This document shows positions 1 to 9,896 of a stretch of DNA of 64,000 bases, in pieces (position 1 is the first letter of the stretch; each line of letters opens with the position of its first letter). Where the stretch lies: assembly GCA_003255025.1 (NCBI GenBank), contig QANY01004802.1, positions 1,178,372-1,242,371 of the forward strand, given 5' to 3'. A model generated the notes under the pieces. That model saw only the letters and a list, made by a program, of their open reading frames with translations. It was not told where the DNA came from and searched no databases. The position numbers were made by a program, and so were the translations under genes. Source of the stretch: Datisca glomerata (taxonomy: Eukaryota > Streptophyta > Magnoliopsida > Cucurbitales > Datiscaceae).

Positions 1-370
1 GAAGTTCAGGTTGTGATTCTTCAGGGAGAGGGGCAATGAACGTATGTCTGAGGTTGACATTGTTAGCTCCACTCAGCATGTAGTACTTATCTGACATCCG
101 TTGGAAATGTATCATAACACTGTGAGTTAGGAATTCGAATATCGATTGATCTAGTTTCATCAATTTGTTCTAAAATCTAAACTCTGATCTGTCATTCAAT
201 GCAACAAATAACATTTCAGTTAGCCAAAATTCAGCTTAGAATTTTTAATTAAAAGGAAAACACAAAAGTATAGATTTAACCATTATTTTTGCATGATTAT
301 GTGTACATGAAACCAAGGGTCCATCTCTATGCCGTGAGTTTTTTAACGGCATAAATACCAGGAGTAATTC
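1..370. other. Non-coding stretch, no gene seen
   Basis: AT-rich sequence without a convincing open frame. The only possible signal is an ATAAATA box near 351-357, just upstream of the leader-like segment that follows. That box is weak evidence for a promoter. Confidence 0.4.
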
Positions 371-741
371 TTGGCCATTGGATCTGGCCAGGACAATCTC
401 ATTCGATGGTTTAAATCCCCCCTTTTGCTTTACAACTGGTTCGACCGGTCACCATTTGCTCTCTCTTCTTTGAACAAAACACCTCATTCTCTCTCTCTTT
501 TTTGGAAACTTCTCTCTCAAAAACACGAGCTCCATCTCTATTCTCCATTATTCCTCTCATCATGTCTTCAATCGAGCTCTTTTCACCACCGCTGTAAGGT
601 CAACTCCACCACCACTGTAAGGTCACATACACAGCAACTTCCCTTGGTAACTTCGATTGAGCTCTCTTCTCCAAGCTTTTCTCACGATTTAGGGATTTGG
701 TTCGGTAAATTTGAGAATCCTTCAAGTTCAACGATACACAG
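371..741 (+). pseudogene. 5'-exon-like segment of an unrecognised gene
   Basis: An open frame of 161 codons runs from 371 to 856, but its composition (Ser/Leu/His-rich, CT-rich DNA) looks more like a plant 5' untranslated leader than a protein. A good donor-like site, ACAG followed by GTATGG, lies at 741/742. The DNA after it turns T-rich, as plant introns do. I do not recognise the frame. It may be the first exon of an eroded or captured gene whose later exon-like pieces lie at 1,896-3,930, or chance. A real gene is not supported. Confidence 0.25.
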
Positions 742-789
742 GTATGGTCGAGCTCTCTGCCCTAGATCATTTTTCTTCATCTTATTGGA

Positions 790-950
790 GAATTTTTTGG
801 GTTTGAATGTTTCTGATTTAGGGTTTTTGGTTGTGACTTGCATGTTTCTGATTTAGGGATTTGGTTGCAATTTGCATGTTTCTGATTTAAGGTTTTCGTT
901 GTGATTTGTATTTGTCTCTTGTTGCGATTTGCGTGTTTCATGATTTCGAG
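790..950. repeat. Short tandem repeat, about 35 bp unit
   Basis: The phrase GCATGTTTCTGATTTAGGG and close variants occur three to four times in succession, spaced about 35 bp apart, decaying to the right. It sits in the T-rich segment after the donor-like site at 741. Confidence 0.6.
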
Positions 951-1895
951 TTTCTTTAATTTTTTTTATCTTCTCTTCATAGCTCTTATTGTGACTCAGA
1001 GATTGACAAAATGCTTTTTTTTTTACTGATTACAGACATATATCTATAAATGGATATTCTTAAAATTAGTACTAATTTTAGAACATTGAATTGAATTTTT
1101 TTGTCTTTCTTTTCCTAATAAAATGAAAAAAAGAAGTGATGGTGGGTATATTTACCTGTGATGTGGATGTCAAGTTTGAAGTTTCTTGTTAGTTGTCACC
1201 ATTCAGCCTCAACTATAATATTTGCTCTAATAATTACAAAAAGAAAGATGTCAACATAGTATATTTCTTTAGTTTTTGATGCTAGAAGTTTGAATTGTAT
1301 GACATGTTTTAATTGTGTACATTTCATACTTGGACATAGGTATATGTCAAAGACAATTAATTGGTCCTTTTTGATGTCATTGTTCACTGTAAGTATACTA
1401 AAACATTCTCTTTTCATATGTTTGCTTTTACTATTCAATATCATGCTTAGTGTTCTAACTTCTACGTCAATGGCATCTCACTTTAATTAACAAAGAGCTA
1501 TTTTATATTGGTGTGTTGATATGCTTATATATTGAAAACTGGTACAAATTTAATCATACTCTGTTGTTCCTAAATAATGACTTTTTCCTTTCTATCTTTT
1601 GAGTAAAACTTTTGTTTTATTACTATGTGAACTGTGGTATATATACCCTTTTGAAACTTTGGAGGTTTTATATATACTAATTGATTTGAGTTTTCTTTGT
1701 AAGAACTTGCCAGTTGTTAACTATACATGCTTTGTGTTCATTCCATATTTGAAAGTAAAGAGGTGTTTCATACATACCCTATTAGTCTAATTTACCTATT
1801 ATGTGAGTTTTCTCATACCATACTGGAAGGGCTATACTAATCCTTCAGTACCTCCGTGTTCTACTTTTATGCTATTTTACAGATTGTGCCTGCAG

Positions 1896-2206
1896 CATGT
1901 GTTTTTGGTTCTTCATGGACAGATTGGCAACGCCTATTTACACATACAAAGTAAGTCATCTATGTACGTGCGCGCTCGCACCCGCTACCTGCATGTGCAG
2001 ATCTATCCTGAAGCATTTGTTGCTTCCTTTTTCTTTTTATCTAATTGAGGTGGGAGCAAGCATATATTGACTCTATTACCTGTCACCTGAATTGCATAGC
2101 AGGTCAATTAGATTTATAGATTAAATGGTATGTTTACCAGTACATGGAGCAGTTGTTGGAGCATGGTTTGGTGCTTGGCCTATGCCGCTTGACTAGGAAG
2201 ACCATG
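1896..2206 (+). pseudogene. Two exon-like pieces of an unrecognised gene
   Basis: Piece one, 1896-1950, follows an acceptor-like TGCCTGCAG and ends at a strong donor GTAAGT (1951). Piece two, 2141-2206, follows TTTACCAG and could end at a GC-type donor (GCAAGT). It can be read as a short peptide containing YMEQLLEHGLVLGLCRL and a stop in the same frame. T-rich intron-like DNA lies between them. I cannot assign a family. The spacing and splice signals suggest remains of a spliced plant gene, but no reading frame joins them convincingly. Confidence 0.25.
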
Positions 2207-2680
2207 GCAAGTCATCTTTTATTTTCAATGCTCTCATTTATGTTTTTGTGTGTGTTGGGGGAGGGCATATTCTCCACTTAGTTGAATCCCTCTAGCAATT
2301 AGCTCAATGACCGTAGATACATGTTGGTTTGAAAAACGCAGGCCATCAAACTTCTTTGTTTCCGACTCCTTTTCTTCATTTTGGATATGAAAATGAAAGA
2401 GTTATCAGGATCTGTAAGTAGAAAGTTTCATAAAAGAATAAAGTAAAACAAAACTCTTTTTTTATTGAAAGATTGATTTGATTATCAATCAATTTGGCAT
2501 CAATGAAAAAATTACTAGTAATTAATGCTCCTCTCACTAAAGTGCATGTCCGTGTGTATATCAATATATTACTCGCGTTTATGTTACAATATGATGATTC
2601 GAATCTAAAATCTACATATAGCATAGAAAGGGTTTGAAGGAAATGAAATGATAAGCATATGTTGTACATTTGATTTCCTG

Positions 2681-2754
2681 GGGATTGTAGTTCAATTGGT
2701 CAGAGCACTGCCCTATCAAGGCAGAAGCTGCGGGTTCGAGCCCCGTCAGTCCCA
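2681..2754 (+). tRNA. trnD: Plastid-type tRNA-Asp copy with altered anticodon (pseudo-tRNA)
   Basis: A complete 74-nt cloverleaf can be drawn. The acceptor stem GGGATTG pairs with CAGTCCC, the D-arm GTTC pairs with GAGC, the anticodon stem CTGCC (2708-2712) pairs with GGCAG (2720-2724), and the T-arm is GCGGG/CCCGT around TTCGAGC. There is no intron. By recall it is nearly identical to plant plastid trnD-GUC, with three kinds of change: the anticodon at 2715-2717 reads ATC instead of GTC; one anticodon-stem pair is changed on both sides (C-G to T-A); and the discriminator base is A. It lies in nuclear-looking repeats, so it is probably a nuclear insert of organelle DNA, either plastid directly or plastid-derived mitochondrial DNA. 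Function is doubtful, because A34 replaces the usual G or queuosine. Confidence 0.85.
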
Positions 2755-3003
2755 ATGGATCCAAAGATCCCTGAGTAACGATTATTTTAGAATGTACTAG
2801 TTGTCTTCAAAATGGTGTTAATAGAGAATCAATTGGGTTTTTCAGATATATTAGACATTTTATATTACAAACAAACAAACTCCGATTTCTTAATTCTAAA
2901 TCAGTTATGATCTTATTGAAATATGGTTTTCAAGGTAAATAGATTGACCTTAAAATGTTAGCAATTAGTTACTATTGCTATAAAATGAGCTTATATTTTA
3001 TAT

Positions 3004-3186
3004 TTGTTTCATTTTCTTAATACGATAAACAAGTTGAAAGAAGCAAGATCATGGCTAGAACTATTGGCATTCAGACCAGAAATAAATAGGCTTACTCTTC
3101 AATTGAACTCGAATGAGTTTTTAGTCTCTTTTCTAAGAAAAAGATATAATGTGAAGTTTGATGGCCTACATTTTTCTCGAGCATGA
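3004..3186 (+). pseudogene. Exon-like open frame, family unknown
   Basis: A 60-codon frame of soluble, charged composition (Lys/Arg/Glu with Leu and Phe) that looks protein-like rather than random: it contains EARSWLELLAFRPEINRL and ends ...DGLHFSRA before a stop. No ATG context or splice sites clearly bound it. I do not recognise the family. It may be an exon of the same eroded gene as the pieces at 1,896-2,206 and 3,576-3,925. Confidence 0.3.
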
Positions 3187-3575
3187 TTTCATGAAAGATA
3201 AATTTTGGTTTCTTTTGCGCCGAGGTCACCCAACTGTAATTTTTTAGTTCTCATGTCTCATGTTTACCTAAGTTTTTGTCTACCTATCGTACCAAGTAAT
3301 TGGTTATACTCTCTTGGTTTTTATTGTATTCAGATAGTTTCTTACTGAATGATGGTTGTGTTAACATGAAGGAATGGCCTATTTTGTGAGTTATGGAGCC
3401 ATTACTGGGTACTTGATTGCTAGAGCAGCACTATATGTGTTTCAACTAGTGCATGGTGAACTACAACATGTTAACAGAGACTGATAGTCGAGTAGTCAGT
3501 TGTTATTCACTTTTAGTTGTCTTTGATTATTGAAAGTTGGTTAGATTTTCATTTCACATTCAAATTTCCCCACAG

Positions 3576-3925
3576 GATGACCCTCATTTTGCCCTGTTTC
3601 AAAAGAGTCCAAGGAGATGGAGAGGATCCAAGATATATGATTACAATGTACAAGAGACATATAGCAACAAAAATATCTTTTCAAGCCCATGATGTTTTAT
3701 TTATTGATGATACATATAAATTTGTTTAAATGATGGATTCCTATTGCAAATAAGTGATATTTTTGTCATAGTTGGATATGAAAGACATATTGCATCTTCA
3801 CATGATGTGTTTTTAGAGTGTTTAGAAGGGTTTTGTAACAATGTACATGATTTTGGAAGAGGTTATGTGTATTGCCAGCATTTTGGGCATATTAAGGGCC
3901 TTAAAGATTGGCGTGTTATGAGTTA
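3576..3925 (+). pseudogene. Further exon-like pieces with a repeated ERHIA-type phrase
   Basis: After an acceptor-like CCCCACAG the DNA reads as a protein-like segment (DDPHFALFQKSP in one frame). It is followed by KRHIATK at about 3650 and, in a second open frame (3744-3926), YERHIASSHDVFLECLEGFC. The DNA phrase around GATATGA(A/G)AGACA(C/T)AT recurs near 4,478 and 5,292, so a short coding-like segment seems to have been duplicated. No known domain is recognised. Frames shift between pieces, so this is not an intact gene. Confidence 0.25.
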
Positions 3926-3983
3926 AGTTGGTTGCTCATATGTAAGATGGGTATTTATTTTGGAACTCTTATCTTTCAACAAC

Positions 3984-4190
3984 ATTTAGAACCTACCTGA
4001 TAATTTTTTTCCTCCTCCTGAACTTTGTATGTTCAATAGCTTATATTATATGCTTATTTTGGCAGGTGAATGGCATTCGTGCTAATTATTCTGATTCAGT
4101 GATAGCTCTAGTAAGGTTCCGTATTGATAATGGTTCGTGGTCGTGACTTTTGGTGGGCTTTCTTTAGAACCTACCTGATAATTTTATAAT
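3984..4190. repeat. 23-bp direct repeat, 177 bp apart
   Basis: TTTAGAACCTACCTGATAAT followed by TTT occurs at about 3,986 and again at about 4,163. The matching copies suggest a small local duplication inside the exon-like region. Confidence 0.6.
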
Positions 4191-4499
4191 GATATTGCCT
4201 TTTCATGATTTTTCTTCCTGGTAATATTATTTTTCATATGATTGCAGGCTCTCTTATTAAGATTGTTGACTCTGTGATTCAAATGGCTTCTTGAGGTATG
4301 ATGTCCTTTATAAAATGAGGGTTGCCAATTTTTAAAGTTCTTTTCTTGAACTTGTTTGTGGAGCTCTACTGAATTTTTTATATCAATTATTATGAGTCTG
4401 CTTAGAACATAGCTAAAATGCAGGTTTGTAATGAAGAGGTCAAACTGAATGGCCAACCTTTGAAGAAATAAAGTACATATTGGATATGAGAGACACATT

Positions 4500-5390
4500 G
4501 TAACTTGGGATTAAACGATGCAGCTGAAGCAATTTAAAGAAAAATCTTCGTCATGGATGGATCAAAGTTTGTTCAGAAGCTTAGTGGCATTTTGGGTATG
4601 CATGTTCTTTAGCATCTTGGTTAGCACAAGAGGTAGTAACATTTTCTTTAGCATCTTGATTGCAATAGTGTCTTCTTTCTTGAATCAATCGTTTAAAATG
4701 GCTAGTTTGTCATAGGTTTTAGAGAAAGAGGTAAACAGACATTCTACAAATGTGTTAATTTTTATACATGACTTAAAATTGCTTTAAACTTTCAACTTCT
4801 GCCATGAAGTACATCATTGTTTTGTATGACTTATGGATTTTGCTTTATTCTCTTGTATCACTGATATAATGTAGAGAAAGTTTTCTAGGTGGATTTTCTA
4901 TGCTATTCAAATTCTTAAATTTGGATAACTAATTTTTTGTTTATTGCTTAATGCAAATCTTTTCACTACTTTCAGATATTGATTTATTATTGAATATTGT
5001 GCCAGAAACATGAATCAAAGAACGAGAGAGATTTGCGGTCATTGAAGAAGCGTCTAAATTAATATCATTCAGCGAATGAAGCAATTCTCGATCCATTCTT
5101 CAACGACTTAATAGTTGAAGAATGCTGCATTATAACACAATATTTTAGGAAACTGATGCAATGATAGTCACTTATCCTTTGAAATGGTTCCAAATTTTGT
5201 GAAATTATAGATACCTAAAACCATCAACTTTTTTAAAATTATAGCGAATTGAATAAATGGAAGAACCTCTACGAAGAGTAGAATACAAATTGATATGAGA
5301 GACACATTGTATATGTAGTACTACCAATGAATGATATACTTTCGAGGCCTTATATGAATTTATGAAGGACCTATACAAAGAGTATATATT
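4500..5390. other. AT-rich stretch without a supported gene
   Basis: A 65-codon frame at 4518-4715 has two hydrophobic runs, but nothing around it supports a gene. The GATATGAGAGACACATTGTA phrase recurs near 5,292. I see no RNA gene or element boundary. Confidence 0.4.
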
Positions 5391-5394
5391 AAGT

Positions 5395-6440
5395 GAAGAA
5401 ATAAAAATGACTAAGTAAATTTAAAATGATCAAGTTTGCCGAAATGATAAATGTAAAACGAAATTATATAAGACTAAGTGTGTGTAAGTAGAAATGTCAA
5501 ATGACAAGTGTGAAAATGAACAAGTACATGCAAATGGCTAAGTATATGCATATAAGAATAACTATCTAAATGCGAAAATCGTTAAGTATATGAAAATGAA
5601 GAAGTGTGTGCAAATAAAAATGGCTAAATGTGTGAAAATTGCTAAGTGTGTTAAAATTGCTAAGTGTGTGAAAATTGCTAAGTGTGTGAAAATGAGGAAG
5701 TGTGCGAAAATTACTAAATTTCTGAAAATAACTAAGTGTTTGAAAATAAATAAATTTCTGAAAATAAGTAAGTTTGTGAAATGGCTAAGTGTTTGAAAAT
5801 GACTAAGTGTGTGAAATTGGTTAAGTGTGTGAAAATGGTTAAGTATATGACATTGATGGTTATACGTGTTCATCAAATCGATAAATAAGATTTACGGTGA
5901 AATGATCAAGTGTGTTAAATGATTAACTTGTAAAAAGGGCTACGCCATGAAAATAACTAAGTACATGAAAATGACCAAGTATGTTAAAATAGTTAAAGGT
6001 ATGAAAATGTGTGAAAATGAACAAGTGCATAAATATATCTAAGTTGATTAAAACAACTAATTGTGTGAAAATAAATAAATAAGTACGTGAAAATTGTCAC
6101 GTGCATGAAAATAATTAAATGTATGAAAATGTGTAAAAATGACCAATTGTATGAAAATGGCTAAATGTGTGAACATGTAAAATGTGTTAAAATAATCAAG
6201 CATTAGAAAATAAATAAGTATGCAAAAATTGCTAAATATACGTGAAAATGATCAAGTGTGTGGAAATGACTAAGTTTGTGAAAATGCCTAAGTGAATGAA
6301 AATATAGTTAAGTGCATGGAATGATTAAGTTGTGAAAATGATCAAGCCACGAAAATGACTGAGTGTATGAAAATTACTAAGTGAATGAAAATTGTCAATG
6401 TGTGTGGCTAAGTTGCAAAAATGACTAAAGACATTAAAAC
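5395..6440. repeat. Degenerate minisatellite, 18-bp unit
   Basis: Core unit AAAATTGCTAAGTGTGTG, clearest at 5,630-5,830, where about a dozen units stand head to tail; the flanks are increasingly mutated. Because 18 is divisible by 3, both strands stay open over part of the array. The plus strand reads a six-residue repeat (KIAKCV) and the minus strand another (THLAIF). These open frames (5590-5796 plus, 5562-5876 minus) are by-products of the repeat and not genes. Confidence 0.9.
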
Positions 6441-6569
6441 TGCCGTAATAAATACTACTAGATACTAAAACCGTCGTATTGAGGAATTAAACACCCAAAC
6501 GCCATACTAGGACCAAACGCCACAATGAGGATCGAAACGCAACTATTACATGTCGAGTCGTCATTCAAA

Positions 6570-6616
6570 ACTGGCGTTTGGGGCCTGCTGGTTGTATTTG
6601 GGTCCCAAACGCCAGT
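6570..6616. repeat. Perfect 13-bp inverted repeat (hairpin)
   Basis: ACTGGCGTTTGGG (6570-6582) is followed by its exact reverse complement at 6604-6616, with a 21-nt loop. The motif GGCGTTTGG and its complement also recur singly around 6,490-6,660, so it belongs to a small cluster of related motifs. It may be a fragment of a transposon subterminal region. Confidence 0.7.
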
Positions 6617-6779
6617 CACTGGGGCACGGGCTAAATGCCTGTTACTATGGTGTTTGGTCCCAACACTCCATATTATGCTTAAAAAAATCTGGATGGATAA
6701 ATAAAAATAAATTGAGAAGTTCAAAATGTTTGGATAGATTGACGGTTTGTAAGCCGAGACGAGCCATAACATAAGGGGT

Positions 6780-7530
6780 GAATCTACTATTCATAGAATC
6801 TAATTGGATAGATTGACAGTTTGTAGCAAAATAGGTTTATATGCTTATAAATTAAAACGTAAATAGGTTATTTTCTAAATTTTATGTGGTTATAATTTAC
6901 GAAACAAAAGGTTAAAATTTTAAATTTCAAAATTTAATTTCAAACTTTTAGCGGATATGTTAGATTTAAAAGTAAAATCTGACCTTGAGGGCTATACATG
7001 TTTGTCAAACTGATAAATATGATTTACCGATCATCATAACATCACGACTTATAATTATATTTGGTGAAAACCTCTCTCGCTCGATACTTGCCATAAAAGC
7101 CCAACAACATTATCAATGACAAATTTTATCGAGTTTATGATTAAGTGTTCAATTATTTCAGGAATCTTTAATTAATCCAATCTAATTCACATGATAAGTG
7201 AGTATCACGAATGTTTGCATTGAAATAACAAGTTTTTTTCTATTTTATCAATGATTTTCCCGATGTATGGTAAATAATTATAAAAATATCATTTTTACGG
7301 TTGATTGTGAAGAATAGCGATTAGAGCAATATAAATTGAGATTATGGCAAAAAAACTGGCAATTGTGAGCGAGATTGATGATTGCCTATTTATACATGGT
7401 GTTTGGGGAATGAAACAGGCGATTGGAGGCATAAAACTAGTGCTTGGCTTTGACGATGTGATTAGCACCTTCAGGATGGCGTTTAAGGGCAAAAAAATAG
7501 GCGATTTGCCTATTAGGTATGGCGATTAGG
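6780..7530. other. AT-rich stretch, no supported gene
   Basis: Open frames on both strands at 7,295-7,529 overlap each other. They contain several GGCGATT/GGCATAA-like short repeats, and nothing identifies either as a gene. Confidence 0.4.
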
Positions 7531-7534
7531 TTTT

Positions 7535-8210
7535 ACGTATTTGGTGAATCCCACTACGTAATTAGTGAACCCTAGTAAGTATCAGTGAATCCCTCCAAGA
7601 ATTATTAATTTGTACGTATTTGGTTAACCCTAGTACGTACTTAGTGAACCCTAGTACATAATTGGTGAACCCTAGTACGTATTTGGTGAACCCCTCTAAG
7701 AATTATTAATTTGTACGTATTTGGTGAACCCCAGTATGTATTTGGTGAAACCCTCTAAGAATTATTAATTTGTACGTACTTGATGAACCCCACTACATAA
7801 TCGGTGAACCCCAATACGTACCTGGTGAACACCAATATGTATTTGGTGAACCCCCTCCAAGAATTATTATTTTGTACGTAATTGGTGAACCCTAGTATGT
7901 AGTTGGTGAACGCCTTCAAGAATTATTAATTTGTACGTATTTGCTGAACCTTACTACGTAATTGGTGAACCCCACTACGTAATTGACGAACCGTTCAAGA
8001 ATTATTAATTTGTACGTATTTGGTGAACTCCAGTACGTAATTAATGAACTCCACTACGTATTTGGTGAACCACTCTAAGAAGTATTAATTTGTATGTGAT
8101 TGGTGAGCCCACTACGTATTTGCTATACCCCTCTAAGAATTATTAATTTGTACGTAATTTGTGAACCCCAGTATGTGTTTAGTGAACCCTAGTATATATT
8201 TGGTGAACAA
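7535..8210. repeat. Tandem array, about 21-bp unit with a periodic AATTATTAATTTG spacer
   Basis: The unit TACGTAATTGGTGAACCCTAG and variants repeats across roughly 680 bp. At least eight times the array is interrupted by the same spacer (CTAAGAATTATTAATTTG and variants), near 7597, 7698, 7757, 7857, 7917, 7997, 8075 and 8134. The array therefore has a higher-order structure of one spacer plus two to four units. Confidence 0.9.
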
Positions 8211-8268
8211 AAAAAATTGTTATATGCTGGGCTTTGTGTGACCCAGATTGCTCCAAAAGTAATCTAAG

Positions 8269-8545
8269 TACTATTACAAAAGGGGCTTAGATGATGGCGA
8301 AAACCTGTCATCAAAATCCTATAATAACAGGCAAGTGACTGTCATATACCGGGCTGTCATCTAAACTCATTTTACCAAAAACCATCATCAAAAGATGCCG
8401 CAAAATACATTTGATGATGGAGAATCCTCATCATTAAACGTGCCTTAAAACACATTTAATTACGGGGATTCCCCATCATTAAAGGGTCTTTTTTTAAAAA
8501 ACAGTCATGGAAAGGCAAAAATCTACCTTCCCATCATAGTTTTCA
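8269..8545 (+). mobile_element. Possible CACTA-type terminal region, one end only
   Basis: Begins with CTATTACAAAAGGGGC, resembling a degraded CACTA terminus. It is followed by repeated subterminal motifs in both orientations (GATGATGG, CCATCATC, TGTCATC). No matching right end was found downstream, so it is either truncated or a different element type. Confidence 0.4.
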
Positions 8546-9893
8546 TTAATATTATTTAGCTTTAATCCTCAACACTACCTTCTCCACAACTACAAACTCA
8601 ACTCAAAGAATTAAATTAGATAAAGGTCAAAAGCAAAGCAAAAAGCATACAGAAACAAATAAACAAGCACATATTAAAGCAGGTTTATGATATTTTGAGT
8701 GAAAGAATAAACGTTCAATCTCAAATCCAGAGCCTTCAATTGATAAATTAACATTTACTAATTGATCGTTGTCTAGAGAGCATACTCTTGGTAATGACAA
8801 AAATAGATAAAGATCCAAGTATATTTGTAACCCTAGAAATATGAAGTAAGTATATTTGCTCCATTATTCTCCATTCATATCTTTAACAAGCATATCAGCT
8901 TTCTCTACATCAAACTTTGATCTATTCTCTTCTTTTATATTCATCATTGTTATCACATCACTTGCACCACACCTTATAGGATTACTGACAGTTTAACAAA
9001 AGCAAAACAAAAAGAGAAAGAAATAAATGAAAAATAGAAAGAAAAAGAGAGTTTATTTACGCGTACGAAGAGAAGATAGGACGAGGCTTGGAGAGAAAAA
9101 GATACATTTTCTTGGACCTTTTGTGATCAGTTGATGACATGAATAGCCTCTGCGTTTTTCATTACCAACTGGACTGATATGTTTTTAATATATGAACAAA
9201 TTAGTGATCAAGTTGTGCATGCCTTTTTAATTCTCTATCTATTAGCAAATGTAATCACAAATTTTGTACAAAAATAAATAGGAAAATTGGTACATTCTTC
9301 CATCTTTCTGTTGAATTTAAACAATAAACATAAGTGGTTTAATAATTTCTAGGAATATCTCATTTTTCAATTGCAGTTAAACAAATATATAACATTTAAG
9401 AGATTGATTGATGACTATTTTGTACAAGAAAAATATCTAAAAATTATTAAAAGAAAGTAAAGGTCTAAAATCAGATAAAATAATAGTAAACTTTACGTTT
9501 ACCCTTATCTGCGTTCAATTATCCACCAAATATATTGTGTGGCTGAAGAAACATCCCAATATATCCAACAAAGAAGAAGAAGAAAATAATTCTACTTTCT
9601 TGACTAAAGATGAAGTACATTTGTAAAACTAATTAGTATAATAATGCATAAATTAATTAATGGAATTTTTGAATCTCATTCCTAAATAATAAATACACAG
9701 TCGAATAATAGAATTTCACAAAAGAGAATGCCCAATCCAATTTTAAGTCAAAAGAAGAAGTAGCAAAATGAACATAATACCTGAAGCTCATAAAAAGCTC
9801 GGTGAAGAGGCTTCCCATGCTTCTGAAAATTCAACCACAGACTACGAGCGTATACAAAACTTTGTGTATTCTTCAATGGTGGAAGTCAGTTTC
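8546..9893. other. AT-rich stretch, no supported gene
   Basis: Several A-rich and AG-rich runs. A minus-strand frame at 8,627-8,818 has no recognisable content. I see no RNA gene. Confidence 0.4.
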
Positions 9894-9896
9894 ATC

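Noticed and set aside
371..856. 161-codon frame as a real protein gene
   Set aside because: CT-rich leader-like DNA, low-complexity product and a donor site inside; no family.
5562..5876. Overlapping open frames on both strands with six-residue repeats
   Set aside because: Direct consequence of an 18-bp tandem repeat; no start context or family.
7535..8210. CRISPR-like pattern of repeats and spacers
   Set aside because: Spacer and repeat are both repeated and degenerate, and the genome is clearly a plant's; it is a tandem array.
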